DNA of 64,000 nucleotides, from positions 6,043,129 through 6,107,128 of the forward strand of contig NZ_JACMTR010000002.1 of the NCBI RefSeq assembly GCF_014267175.1, written 5' to 3'. Numbering within the stretch: position 1 is the stretch's first letter; each line of letters begins with the position of its first letter. Shown here one piece after another: positions 1 through 8,618 of the stretch. This DNA is from Pseudonocardia sp. C8. Lineage in GTDB: Bacteria; Actinomycetota; Actinomycetes; Mycobacteriales; Pseudonocardiaceae. Position numbers and translations under genes: made by a program. Below the pieces are notes generated by a model. It ran no database searches. It saw only the letters and a program-made list of their open reading frames with translations, and was not told the origin of the DNA.

Positions 1-1
1 G

Positions 2-73
2 CTGGACGACCCGGAGTTCGGCGGGTCGGACCTGCTGCTGGCCGTCGCCGCCGTCGAGGGGGAGGCGCGATGA
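2..73 (+). CDS. C-terminal tail of the first gene of a Wadjet-like operon (partial)
   Basis: An open frame enters from outside the window and ends at TGA 71-73, leaving 23 residues that finish LLLAVAAVEGEAR. The stop overlaps the ATG of the next gene (ATGA at 70-73), which implies translational coupling and membership of the same operon. By position it should be the JetA/MksF-like kleisin-type subunit of the SMC complex encoded downstream, but the visible tail is too short to assign by sequence. The identity is inferred from gene order only. Confidence 0.6.
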   Translation: MDDPEFGGSDLLLAVAAVEGEAR

Positions 74-873
74 GGACCGATGTCGAGACCGCCGCCCGGC
101 TCGTCGCCTTCGGGATGCGGCCCAAGGCGCTACCCGGCCGCGACCCCGACTACGCCGACCTGGTGCGCCGCTACCGCGAGGACGACGACTTCCGCGACAC
201 CGTGCAGCGGGTCGCGTCCGGGCTCGGTCTCGTCGTGCTCGCCGTCGACACCGCGCCGGGGATCGTGCTGGCCGCGACCGAGGGCTCGGTGTTCGAGATC
301 CGGATGGACTCCTACGCCCGACGCACGGCGCTGGCGAACCGGCAGGCCGACAAGGTGCTGCACGGGATCGCGCACCTCGCCGTCGCCGCCCTGGCCTACC
401 CGCGCCCCGACGACCTCGGCGACGACTCCTACGTCGGGCGCGTCTCGGTCGAGCTGGTGGACGGCGCCGTCCGGGAGGCGTGCCGGGTGCTGAACGAGCG
501 CGCCGCCGGGCCTCCCGACCCCGAGTCGGACGCGCCGCAGCTGGAGGAGGTCTGGCGGGTGTGGCTGCGCCGGCCGGAGGCGACCGCCACGAAGGACGGC
601 CGGGCCGGCGAGTCCACCACCCGCGGGATCGTCGGGAAGGCGCTGCGGTTCCTCGCCGACCAGGGCTTCCTGGTCCCGGTCGGCGCCGAGGGCGCCTACC
701 GGACGACACCGCGCTACCAGGTCCAGGTCCGGGAGCTGGCCGCCCAGCGGGCGTTCGACGAGCTGCTGTCGCTGAACGTGCTCCCCGCGGGCTCGGCGAC
801 TCCGTCGCTCGTGAGTGGATCGGAGGGTCTGGACGCACCGGACCACTCACGAGCCGGAGGCGACGATGTTTGA
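70..873 (+). CDS. JetB/MksE-like accessory subunit of a Wadjet-type SMC complex
   Basis: This 267-residue protein sits between the operon's first gene and the SMC-type ATPase, overlapping both (ATGA at the start, 8 bp at the end). No catalytic motif is visible. The C-terminal half (about residues 140-240) reads like winged-helix repeats: a charged linker with ATKDGRAGEST, then GKALRFLADQGFLVPVG and a short wing with YRTTPRYQVQVREL. That fits the small MukE/MksE/JetB proteins that bridge the kleisin and the SMC heads. The N-terminal part is a mixed alpha/beta region ending in a helical LANRQADKVLHGIAHLAV segment. The assignment rests on context plus the winged-helix look; it is divergent from the JetB proteins I can recall, so the Wadjet subtype is left open. 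The 3' end carries a perfect 12-bp inverted repeat just before the next gene's ribosome-binding site. Confidence 0.6.
   Translation: MRTDVETAARLVAFGMRPKALPGRDPDYADLVRRYREDDDFRDTVQRVASGLGLVVLAVDTAPGIVLAATEGSVFEIRMDSYARRTALANRQADKVLHGIAHLAVAALAYPRPDDLGDDSYVGRVSVELVDGAVREACRVLNERAAGPPDPESDAPQLEEVWRVWLRRPEATATKDGRAGESTTRGIVGKALRFLADQGFLVPVGAEGAYRTTPRYQVQVRELAAQRAFDELLSLNVLPAGSATPSLVSGSEGLDAPDHSRAGGDDV
807..854. repeat. 12-bp inverted repeat in front of the jetC-like start
   Basis: GCTCGTGAGTGG at 807-818 is the exact reverse complement of CCACTCACGAGC at 843-854, with a 24-nt loop. The second arm ends two bases before the GGAGG at 856-860 that serves the next gene. In RNA it would be a strong hairpin inside the last codons of the JetB-like gene, immediately 5' of the ribosome-binding site. 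The arms contain the CTCGTGAGTG core that recurs, imperfectly, elsewhere in this window. Confidence 0.7.
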
Positions 874-3800
874 GCTGACCCGCGCCCGCCTGTTCTCGGT
901 CGGCCCCACCGCGGCCCGCTACCAGGACGTCACGCTCGACCTGCGCGGTGTCGGCCGCCCGGTGAAGGTGGCCGTGCAGGAGGACCTGTTCGCGCCCGAC
1001 CAGCTCGACCGCGGCACCCCGCGGCGGCCGTCGCCGGCGTCGGTGCTGTTCCTGGAGAACGGCGGCGGCAAGTCCGTCCTGCTCAAGCTGATCTTCTCGG
1101 TGCTCCTGCCGGGCCGCCGCCAGGTCGTCGGGACGACCAGCACGACGGTGCTGGAGAACTTCGTGCTCGCCGAGGACGTGGCGCACGTCGTCTGCGAGTG
1201 GATGCACGTGGAGACGGGCCGGCTGCTGGTCACCGGCAAGGCCTCCGAGTGGCGCGGGCACGTCGCGTCGTCGGACCCGGAGAAGCTCGCCGACGCCTGG
1301 TACGCGTTCCGGCCGGGCCACGGGTTCGGGATGGACGACCTGCCGTTCACCCACGAGCGGCGGCGGGTGACGCTGGCGTCGTTCAAGGAGCGGGTGCACG
1401 CCGCGCACCGTGACCACCCCGAGGCCGAGCTGGCCTGGGAGACCGGGCACCGGGACTGGACGCGGCACCTCGTCGACGTCGGGCTGGACCCGGAGCTGTT
1501 CCGCTACCAGCGGGCCATGAACGCCGGCGAGGGCGAGGCGGCGGAGGCGTTCTCGTTCGCCAGCGACGAGGCGTTCGTCGACTTCCTGCTGCGTGCCGTG
1601 CTCGATCCGGAGGAGCCGCAGAACGTCGCCGAGCTCGTCGCCGGCTACGCCGACCGGCTGGCCCAGCGCGAGCAGCTCGAGACCGAGCGCGAGTTCGTCG
1701 ACGGCACGCTGTCCCGGCTCGAGCCGATGGTGGAGGCCGAGACGGCGGCCGCGGCCGCGCGGACCGCGGAGACCGAGGCCCGGGACGCGCTGCGCGCCAC
1801 CGCCGCGGCCGTCGCCGCGCGGCGGATCGCGGAACAGGCCCGCTCGCGGACGACCGCGGTGGACGCCGAGCAGGCGGTCGCGGCCGAGCAGGAGGCGACC
1901 CGGGCGGCGGAACGGTTGCAGGACACCGTCGGCGAGCTGAAACGGCGGACCGCGGTGCTGACCGTCGAGGCCGCCGAACGGGTCGCCGGGGCCGCCACCC
2001 GGGAGCGGGACGAGGCCGCCGCCCGCTCGACCGTGCGGGACGCCGCCGAGCCGGTGCTGGCCCACCGGGTCGCCGCCGCCGAGGCCGCCCGGCTGCGGGC
2101 CCGGGTCGACGAGGAGGAGCAGAAGGCCCGGCCCGCGCTCCAGGCCCGGCAGGACGCCGCCCGCGCGCTGTCCGCGGCGCTGCTGCGGACCGCCGCCGAG
2201 GCCGACGAGGCCGCCGACACCGCCGAACGGGCCCGCGCCGACGCCGAGGACCGCGCCGCGGCGGCCCACCGGGAGCAGGTCGAGCGCACCGCCGACGCCG
2301 CCCGCGCGGAGAGCGCGGCGGCCCAGGCCACCGAGTCGCTCGCGGATCTCGACCGGCGGGTCGCCGCCGCCGTCGCCGCCGGGCACCTGAAGGAGGGGTC
2401 CGGCCCGGCCGACGTCGACGACGAGGCCGTCGCCGCCGACCGGGACGCCGACGCGACCGCGACCGCGCTGGCCGACGCGGACCGCGCCGCCGCCACGATC
2501 CGCGACGAGCGCCGCGCCGCCGAGGCCCGCCGCACCGCGGCCCAGGACGCGGCCGCCACCGCCCGGGCCGCCGCCGCGAGCGCCGAGACCGCCCGGGCGG
2601 CAGCCGCGGCCGAGAGCGAGGAGCTCGCCGCGGAGCCGCGCCCGGCCGAGCTGCTCGGCGTGGAGACGATCCGGCCGGACGCCGACGCCGCGCTCGTCGT
2701 CGACACGCTCACCACCGCGATCCGCGGGGCCGAACGCGAGCGGACCGCGCTGCTCGGCGAGCAGAGCCGTGACGAGCGCGCCCTGCACGCGCTCGGCGAC
2801 GGCGGCCTGCTGCCCGACCCGCCGGAGATCGAGTCGGTGCTGCAGGTGCTCGAGAAGGCCGGGATCACCGCCTGGTCCGGGCGCCGCTACCTGGCGATGC
2901 TCCCGGCCCGGGACCGCGGGACCGTGCTGGAGCGGCTGCCGCACCTGGCGGGCGGCGTGCTGCTCAACGACCCCGCCGACGCGCCGCGCGCGCGCGAGGA
3001 GCTCGACGAGGCCCGGCTGCTGCCGGCCTGCCTGGTCGCGGTCGGGTCCACGGCGGCCCTGACCGCCGACGCCGGCGCCGCGCCGGGGATCGAGCTGGTC
3101 GTCCCGCCGAACCCGGCACTGCACGACGAGGACGCCGCCGAACGGGTCCGGGTCCGGCTGGTCGCCGAGACCGCGGACCGGGCTGCCCGGACCGCCGCGC
3201 TGGAGTCCACACTCGACGGCGACCGGCGGCTGCGGGACCGGTTCGCCGCCCTCCGGGACCGCCGTCCGACCCTGGACGAGCTGACCGACGCCGCGGCCGG
3301 GGCGGCCCGGGAGCGGGACGATGCGGTGCGCGCCCACGAGGCGAGCGTCGCCGAGGTCGCCGCGCTCGACGAGCGCGCCGACCGGCTCACCGCCGACCGG
3401 CCGGACCTCGAGCGGACCGCCGCCGAGGCCCGGCGGCGCGCCGAGGCACTCGCCGCGCTGCGCGAGGAACTGGCCCGCCGCACCGGCCTGGAGGAACGGC
3501 GGCGGACCGGTACCGCCGACGCCGCCCGCCTGCGGGAGGAGGCGGACGCCGCCGGTGCCGCCGCCGAGCGGGCCGGGCAGGAGGCGGCGGCCGCCCAGCG
3601 GACCCGGGACCGGCAGCACGCCATCGCCGTCACCGTGCGGGACGAGGCGGCCACGCTGCCCCTGGAGGAGGAACCCGACCCGGCGGAGGCCCCGGACACC
3701 CCGCTGCCGGAGCTGCGGGACGCCTTCCAGCGGGCCCGCGACGCCTACGCCTCGGCCGCCGTCGACACCGACCTGCGCGGGGCGCTGGAACGTGCCGAGG

Positions 3801-5368
3801 CCGACGCCGCCGCGAAACGGGTCCCGGTCGACGGCCTGCCGCGCTCGGTGGTGGAGGAGGCCACCGCGTTCCTGCACACCCCGGACGGCGCCGACGCCGC
3901 CAGCCGCCGCGCCGCCGCCGAGCAGGCCAGGACCGCCTACACCGAGGCCGAGCAGCGCCGGGCCGACGCAGCGACCGAGCTGGCCGTCGCCCGCCGCGAG
4001 CTCGACCGGTTCCCGGCCGGGGAACGTCCGATCGATCCGTACGACGCGCCCCGCGACGCCGAGCACGGCCGCGAGCTGGTGAGCACCGCGTCCGCGGACC
4101 TGGACGCGGCCGGTGCGGAGCGGGACCGCGCCCACCGGGCCCGGCAGGCCGCCGAGGAGACCCACCGCACCGCCACCGAGCTGGCCCGCGGGTTCGCCCG
4201 GCTCGTCGACGGTCTGGAGGAGACCCCGGAGCCGGGTGGGGTGCCGTTCCCCGGCGACGTCGACGACGCCGTCGCCGCGCTGAAGCAGCACCAGTCCCGG
4301 TTGCGTGACGCCGCGGCCGACCGCGGGCGGGCCGAGCGGAAGGTGCAGGCCGGGGTCGACGCGGTCGCCCGGTTCGCCCAGGACCCGCGGTTCGCGGCCC
4401 TCACCTCGCCGGTGCACCGGCACATCGGCGGGGTCGACCGCGCCGACATGCCGGGCCTGGCCCGGGAGTGGATCGAGGCGCTGCGGCCGCGGCTGCGCTC
4501 GCTCGACGACGACATCGGCAACATCGAGCGGCACCGCTCCGGGATCGTCACCCGGCTGTCCGGGATGGTCGGCGAGGCGTTGCGGACCGTGCGGCTCGCG
4601 CAGAAGCTGTCCCAGCTCCCCGACGGCCTCGGCGACTGGTCCGGCCAGCAGTTCCTGCGGATCCGGTTCGAGGAGCTGGAGGACGCGGCGCTGCGGCACG
4701 AGCTCGGCGTCGTCGTCGACCGGACGGCGGAGGCCGCCGCGTCCGGGAAGGGCCGGGACCGCCGGGACGGCATGTCGATGCTGCTGCGCGGGGTGCGGGC
4801 CGCGATGCCGAAGGGCGTCCGGGTGGAGATGCTCAAGCCCGACGCGGTCCTGCGCACCGAGCGGCTGCGCGTCTCGGCGATCAAGGACGTGTTCTCCGGC
4901 GGCCAGCAGCTGACCGCGGCGATCGTCCTGTACTGCACGATGGCGGCGCTGCGGGCACACCAGCGCGGGCACGGCCGCCGCGCGCACGCCGGCGTGCTGT
5001 TCCTGGACAACCCGATCGGCCGGGCCTCGGCGGGGTACCTGCTGGAGCTGCAGTTCGGGGTCGCGCAGGCGCTCGGGGTGCAGCTGGTCTACACCACGGG
5101 CCTGTTCGACGCCGGCGCGCTGTCCGGGTTCCCGCTGCTCATCCGGCTGCGCAACGACGCCGACCTGCGGGCGGGGCGGAAGTACCTCTCGGTCGACGAG
5201 CGGGTGACCCGCTCGGTCCCGGACCGCGCCGAGGAGGGGGGACGGATCACCGCGGCCCGGGTCTACCGGCGCCCGGACGCGGACGCGCGGGCGGATCCGG
5301 CGCGTTCCGCGGAACGCGCGGACGGCGACCGGGCGGGTGACGCGGAACGCGCGGGCGGGGGAGCGTGA
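866..5368 (+). CDS. JetC/MksB-like SMC-type ATPase
   Basis: This 1500-residue protein has the layout of an SMC/MukB/JetC ATPase: an N-terminal nucleotide-binding half, a very long Ala/Arg/Glu-rich coiled coil (about 260-1250, broken near 630-790 by a non-coiled hinge-like stretch), and a C-terminal ATPase half. Walker A is ENGGGKS at residues 64-70. The ABC signature is FSGGQQ from 1343. Walker B is GVLFLDNP at 1376-1383, so the usual catalytic Glu after the Walker B Asp is Asn (D1381-N1382). Start choice: ATG 866 follows GGAGG at 856-860 with ideal spacing; an in-frame upstream start would lie inside the previous gene. It overlaps jetB-like by 8 bp and the jetD-like gene by GTGA. In Wadjet systems this subunit loop-extrudes plasmid DNA, which is then cut. 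Function is inferred from architecture and operon. Confidence 0.8.
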   Translation: MFELTRARLFSVGPTAARYQDVTLDLRGVGRPVKVAVQEDLFAPDQLDRGTPRRPSPASVLFLENGGGKSVLLKLIFSVLLPGRRQVVGTTSTTVLENFVLAEDVAHVVCEWMHVETGRLLVTGKASEWRGHVASSDPEKLADAWYAFRPGHGFGMDDLPFTHERRRVTLASFKERVHAAHRDHPEAELAWETGHRDWTRHLVDVGLDPELFRYQRAMNAGEGEAAEAFSFASDEAFVDFLLRAVLDPEEPQNVAELVAGYADRLAQREQLETEREFVDGTLSRLEPMVEAETAAAAARTAETEARDALRATAAAVAARRIAEQARSRTTAVDAEQAVAAEQEATRAAERLQDTVGELKRRTAVLTVEAAERVAGAATRERDEAAARSTVRDAAEPVLAHRVAAAEAARLRARVDEEEQKARPALQARQDAARALSAALLRTAAEADEAADTAERARADAEDRAAAAHREQVERTADAARAESAAAQATESLADLDRRVAAAVAAGHLKEGSGPADVDDEAVAADRDADATATALADADRAAATIRDERRAAEARRTAAQDAAATARAAAASAETARAAAAAESEELAAEPRPAELLGVETIRPDADAALVVDTLTTAIRGAERERTALLGEQSRDERALHALGDGGLLPDPPEIESVLQVLEKAGITAWSGRRYLAMLPARDRGTVLERLPHLAGGVLLNDPADAPRAREELDEARLLPACLVAVGSTAALTADAGAAPGIELVVPPNPALHDEDAAERVRVRLVAETADRAARTAALESTLDGDRRLRDRFAALRDRRPTLDELTDAAAGAARERDDAVRAHEASVAEVAALDERADRLTADRPDLERTAAEARRRAEALAALREELARRTGLEERRRTGTADAARLREEADAAGAAAERAGQEAAAAQRTRDRQHAIAVTVRDEAATLPLEEEPDPAEAPDTPLPELRDAFQRARDAYASAAVDTDLRGALERAEADAAAKRVPVDGLPRSVVEEATAFLHTPDGADAASRRAAAEQARTAYTEAEQRRADAATELAVARRELDRFPAGERPIDPYDAPRDAEHGRELVSTASADLDAAGAERDRAHRARQAAEETHRTATELARGFARLVDGLEETPEPGGVPFPGDVDDAVAALKQHQSRLRDAAADRGRAERKVQAGVDAVARFAQDPRFAALTSPVHRHIGGVDRADMPGLAREWIEALRPRLRSLDDDIGNIERHRSGIVTRLSGMVGEALRTVRLAQKLSQLPDGLGDWSGQQFLRIRFEELEDAALRHELGVVVDRTAEAAASGKGRDRRDGMSMLLRGVRAAMPKGVRVEMLKPDAVLRTERLRVSAIKDVFSGGQQLTAAIVLYCTMAALRAHQRGHGRRAHAGVLFLDNPIGRASAGYLLELQFGVAQALGVQLVYTTGLFDAGALSGFPLLIRLRNDADLRAGRKYLSVDERVTRSVPDRAEEGGRITAARVYRRPDADARADPARSAERADGDRAGDAERAGGGA

Positions 5369-6348
5369 CCGCGCCCGGCGCCCGCGACCTGGCGGAACTC
5401 CTGCGCGCCACCGGCCGGACCCGGATCGACCGCGCCGGGCTGTGGCGCGCGTTCACCGAGGCGCTGCCGTCGGCCCAGGGATCGGTCGACGCCCGCCGGA
5501 TGCTCGCCGAGGCCGTCGCCGAGCTCGAGGCCGAGGGCGTGCTCGTCCCGTCGAAGGCCACCGACGACGGGACACCGCCGCTGCCCCGGTCGGTCCGGCT
5601 GACCCGGCCCGCCGCGGCGCCCGCGCGGCCCCGGGCCGTCGAGCCCTGGCATCCGGAGATGCGCGGCGCGGACGGCCTGCGGTCCCCGTCCGAGGTGGTG
5701 CGGCAGGTGAACCGGTGGCTGTTCGCCGGCGGGACGGGAGCCGAGGTGGTGCCGCTGCGGGAGCGGGCGCTGGAGATCACCGGTGACGAGAAGGCGTTCG
5801 ACGCGGGCCTGCCGGCCCCGCTGACCCTCGCGATCCTCCGCGCGGCCCGGGTGGCGTTGCCGCTGCACCGGGAACCGGTCGGTGACGGTCCGGTGCTGCT
5901 GGTGGTGGAGAACGCGGACACCGTCCACTCGCTGACCCGCGCGCTGCGCGCCGAACCGGGCCCGGTCGGCGCGGTGGCCTGGGGCGCGGGGAACGCGTTC
6001 ACGTCCTCGGTGCTGTCCCTGGTGGACGGTCCGCCGGCCGCGATCCGCTACTTCGGCGACCTCGACGCCGCCGGGCTGCGGATCCCGGCGCGGGCGTCGG
6101 CGCTGGCCGTCGCGGACGGGCTGCCGCCGGTGCGCCCGGCGACCGGCCTGTACCGGGAGCTGCTCGAGCACGGCCGCCCCGCACCGGCCCCGACGGCCGA
6201 CCACTCCGACGTGGACTGGCTCGACCCGGGGCTGCGCGGGCCGGTGCGGGAGCTGTTCGCCGCCGGGCACCGGCTCGCGCAGGAGGCCGTCGGGCGCCGG
6301 GTGCTCGCGGCGGACCGGGGCTGGCGTGCCGGGCTCGACCCCGCCTGA
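5365..6348 (+). CDS. JetD-like Toprim nuclease subunit of a Wadjet-type system
   Basis: A 327-residue protein starting with GTG 5365 that overlaps the ATPase stop (GTGA). The N-terminal 80 residues look like winged-helix DNA binding (LAELLRATGRTRIDRAGLWRAF). The C-terminal half has Toprim acidic motifs: LLVVEN with Glu182, and YFGDLDAAG with Asp232 and Asp234, which in JetD and topoisomerase VI-like proteins bind the metal ions for DNA cleavage. The G-D-L/I-D-x-x-G pattern is typical of JetD C-terminal domains. As last gene of the operon it would cut DNA trapped by the SMC complex. The three acidic residues are intact, so it should be active. Subtype is not resolved. Confidence 0.78.
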   Translation: MTAPGARDLAELLRATGRTRIDRAGLWRAFTEALPSAQGSVDARRMLAEAVAELEAEGVLVPSKATDDGTPPLPRSVRLTRPAAAPARPRAVEPWHPEMRGADGLRSPSEVVRQVNRWLFAGGTGAEVVPLRERALEITGDEKAFDAGLPAPLTLAILRAARVALPLHREPVGDGPVLLVVENADTVHSLTRALRAEPGPVGAVAWGAGNAFTSSVLSLVDGPPAAIRYFGDLDAAGLRIPARASALAVADGLPPVRPATGLYRELLEHGRPAPAPTADHSDVDWLDPGLRGPVRELFAAGHRLAQEAVGRRVLAADRGWRAGLDPA

Positions 6349-6397
6349 CACCGACGCGAGCCGGACGCCACGGTTCCCCGGCCACACGCGGCGGTCC

Positions 6398-6575
6398 GGC
6401 CGCACGCCGGTTGACCCGGCCGCACATCCGGTGGCCCGGCCGCGCATCCGGCGGCCCAGCCTCACACCCCTTGACCCGGCCGCACACCTGTTGTGTCGGG
6501 TGTGAGCCGCGGCAAGAGGGTGTGAGCCGCGGTAAGGGGGTGTGAGCTGCGGCGAAGAGGTGTGTGGCCGGCCGG
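6398..6575. repeat. Two head-to-head arrays of 20-bp tandem repeats
   Basis: Five units with an exact 20-bp period begin at 6398, 6418, 6438, 6458 and 6478 (typical unit GGCCGCACATCCGGTGGCCC). They are followed at 6499, 6519, 6539 and 6559 by units of the same 20-bp period in the opposite sense (GGTGTGAGCCGCGGCAAGAG and variants). The reverse complement of the right-hand unit resembles the left-hand unit around CTCACACCC. The array fills most of the 374-bp gap between the convergent jetD-like and PepSY genes and holds no convincing reading frame. It could fold as a large cruciform or RNA hairpin. Confidence 0.75.
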
Positions 6576-6663
6576 GCCGGGACGTGCGGCCCGTGGTGAC
6601 GGGACCGCGCACGCGTGGCGCGATCCCGCACGGATTGAGACGTGCGGCGGGACCAGGTTCCAC

Positions 6664-6717
6664 GTGCGGGGTACCCCGCACCGACCGGGGTCCCGGTTGC
6701 CCGTGCGGGGTACCCCG
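6664..6717. repeat. Palindrome GTGCGGGGTACCCCGCAC and a second partial copy
   Basis: An 18-bp perfect palindrome lies at 6664-6681. CGTGCGGGGTACCCC then recurs at 6702-6716, within which the 12-bp core CGGGGTACCCCG (6706-6717) is again palindromic. The pair ends 5 bp before the stop codon of the PepSY gene on the minus strand, so it could be a terminator for that gene or a protein-binding pair. Confidence 0.6.
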
Positions 6718-6722
6718 GGTGA

Positions 6723-7181
6723 TCAGTCGTCGTCGCGGTCATCCCGGGCGTCGTCGTCCCGGTCGTCCCGGGCGTCGTCCCGGTCGTCGCCGTCGGTGTC
6801 GTGGTCGAGAACCTCGCCGGTCGCGGCGTCGACGTCCACGTCGTGCTGGCCGGCGCCGTTGCGGACCTCGACCTCCCAGTGGTCGCGGTCGTCCCGGTCG
6901 TCGGGCTCACCCGCGTCGTCGCGGTCGTCGTCGGCCCGGTCGAACCCGGCCTCGGTGACCTGGCCGCCACCCACCCGCTCCAGGGCGATCCGCTCCGCGG
7001 CGGCCCGGTCGACGGCCGGCTGCGGGGCGCCGGGGGCCGGCCCGTCGTCGTCCGAGGACACGGCGGCGGGGAGGACGGCGGCGGCCGTCCCGCCGTCCGT
7101 GCCGAGGGCCAGCGCGGTGCCCCCGCCGACGAGGAGCAGGCCGGTGGCGGCGAGGGTCGTGACGGTGAGCCTGGAACGCAT
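6723..7181 (-). CDS. Exported PepSY-domain protein
   Basis: The 152-residue product starts with a signal peptide or anchor (MRSRLTVTTLAATGLLLVGGGTALA). A PepSY-type segment follows at about 55-125: AAAERIALERVGGGQVTEA, then WEVEVRNGAGQHDVDVDAATGEVLDHD, the usual strand pattern of the domain. The C-terminus is an extreme Asp/Arg repeat of the DDRDDARDD kind, presumably disordered and possibly cation-binding. PepSY genes next to OmpR/histidine-kinase pairs are common targets of those systems. The TTAGGG-type box upstream and its twin beside the regulator gene support this here. Function beyond an extracytoplasmic inhibitor or sensor role is unknown. Confidence 0.8.
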   Translation of the reverse strand: MRSRLTVTTLAATGLLLVGGGTALALGTDGGTAAAVLPAAVSSDDDGPAPGAPQPAVDRAAAERIALERVGGGQVTEAGFDRADDDRDDAGEPDDRDDRDHWEVEVRNGAGQHDVDVDAATGEVLDHDTDGDDRDDARDDRDDDARDDRDDD

Positions 7182-7277
7182 GGCGATCTTCCTCCGTGTC
7201 GTTTCTGCTGGTCCCGGGGTGGCCCCGGTGACAGGAACGACGATGCCGCCGCGGGCACCAAGGCCGCGCTGCGCGAT

Positions 7278-7296
7278 CCCTAAGGCGGCCTTAGGG
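7278..7296. promoter_or_regulatory. Candidate response-regulator operator upstream of the PepSY gene
   Basis: CCCTAAGG at 7278-7285 and CCTTAGGG at 7289-7296 form an inverted repeat around CGG. The CTTAGGGCTGC stretch here matches CTTAGGGCCGC at 9387-9397, next to the response-regulator gene. The site lies about 100 bp upstream of the PepSY start codon, where an activator would bind. Confidence 0.5.
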
Positions 7297-7340
7297 CTGC
7301 GGTGACCGTGCTCACCCGTGGCGGAGCCGGCGGTCCGTGA

Positions 7341-8618
7341 TCAGTCGGCGGGGGCGGCCAGCTCCAGCACGACCTGCAGGCCGCCGCCGGGCGGGCCGTG
7401 CAGGGTCAGCCGCCCGCCGCCGGCGTCGGCGGTCCGGCGGGCGATGTCGAGGCCCAGCCCGGTCGAGCCGCCGCCGCTGACCCCGCGCGAGGTCGGATCG
7501 GCGCCCGGCGGCAGCCCGGGCCCGTGGTCGGAGACGACGAGCCGCGCCCCGCCGCCGGGCCGCCCGGCCAGCTCGACGCCGAACGCGGTCCCGTCCGGCG
7601 TGTGCGCGAAGACGTTGCCGAGCAACGCGTCCACGCAGGCTTCGAGGTCGCCGCGGGCGCAGCCGACCGGCAGCGGGCCGTCGGCGAGGTCCAGGGTCAC
7701 GGCCCGGTCGGTGTCCTCGGCGAGCACCTGCCAGAACTCCACCCGCTCCCGGACGACGGCGGCGGCGTCGGCCGAGCGGGTCTCCCCGCCCCGGCGGCGG
7801 GCCTGCTCGATGGCACCGGTGACGGCGCGCTGCACGCCGTCCACCCCGGCCGAGATGCGGGCGGCCTCGTCGGGGTCGCGCAGCGTCTCGGCGTCCAGCC
7901 GGAGCGCGGTGAGCGGGGTGCGGACCCGGTGCGCCAGGTCGGCGACGTTCTCCCGCTCCTCGCGCAGCAGCTCCGAGATCCGCCCGGCGAGCCCGTTGAG
8001 CGCCCCGGCGACGACGCCCAGCTCGGCCGGCGCGTCCGGGTCCGCGCGGGCCGCGAGGTCGCCGCGGGCGAGCCGTTCCGACACCTGCGACAGGTCGGTG
8101 GTGGCATCGACCAGGGATCGGGCCAACCGGTCGGCGACCAGCAGGCCCCCGGCCAGCAGCACGACCGACAGGCCGGCCAGCAGCAGCCAGGACCGGGTGA
8201 CCCCGCGGGTCAGCTCGGCGTCCGGGACCAGTACCCGGATGACCCCGTTGCCGGCGGACGCGCCCTGCACGGCGAACACCATCTCCCGCCCGCCCGGGAC
8301 CTCGGTGGAGGCGCTCTGCCCGCGCAGTCCCAGCTCGACCAGCCGGCTGCGGGGTGCGGGGGCGCCGAGCACCGTCCCGTCGGCCAGGAGCACCGAGACG
8401 TGGGCGGGGGTGCGCTCGTCGACCAGCTCGACGGTGGGCGCCATCGTGGCCCGGTCGGCGGTGGCGACCACCGGGGTCAGCGTCTGGGCCTGCGCGGTCG
8501 CGGCGGACAGCGCGGTGTCCGCGGCGACCGTCCGGATCAGCGTGGCCAGCGGGATCGCGAAGGCGACCAGCACCAGCAGCACCGTGGCCGCGACCAGGAC
8601 CAGGATCCGGCGGCGCAT
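7341..8618 (-). CDS. Sensor histidine kinase (OmpR-partner type)
   Basis: A 425-residue membrane kinase: TM1 at about 5-26, a roughly 110-residue extracytoplasmic part, TM2 SWLLLAGLSVVLLAGGLL, a HAMP domain (RLARGDLAAR), and a HisKA box NVADLAHRVRTPLTAL with His230. The ATPase domain has an N-box with LLGNVFAHTPDGT and a G1 box VSDHGPGLPPG. The ATG at 8618 overlaps the response-regulator stop (ATGA), so the two are translationally coupled. Longer upstream frames would run into the regulator gene. Together with the regulator it probably controls the PepSY gene and possibly the small exported protein on the other side. The signal is unknown. Confidence 0.88.
   Translation of the reverse strand: MRRRILVLVAATVLLVLVAFAIPLATLIRTVAADTALSAATAQAQTLTPVVATADRATMAPTVELVDERTPAHVSVLLADGTVLGAPAPRSRLVELGLRGQSASTEVPGGREMVFAVQGASAGNGVIRVLVPDAELTRGVTRSWLLLAGLSVVLLAGGLLVADRLARSLVDATTDLSQVSERLARGDLAARADPDAPAELGVVAGALNGLAGRISELLREERENVADLAHRVRTPLTALRLDAETLRDPDEAARISAGVDGVQRAVTGAIEQARRRGGETRSADAAAVVRERVEFWQVLAEDTDRAVTLDLADGPLPVGCARGDLEACVDALLGNVFAHTPDGTAFGVELAGRPGGGARLVVSDHGPGLPPGADPTSRGVSGGGSTGLGLDIARRTADAGGGRLTLHGPPGGGLQVVLELAAPAD

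Noticed and set aside
6398..6575. CRISPR array
   Set aside because: Units are contiguous 20-bp repeats without unique spacers, and no cas gene is present.
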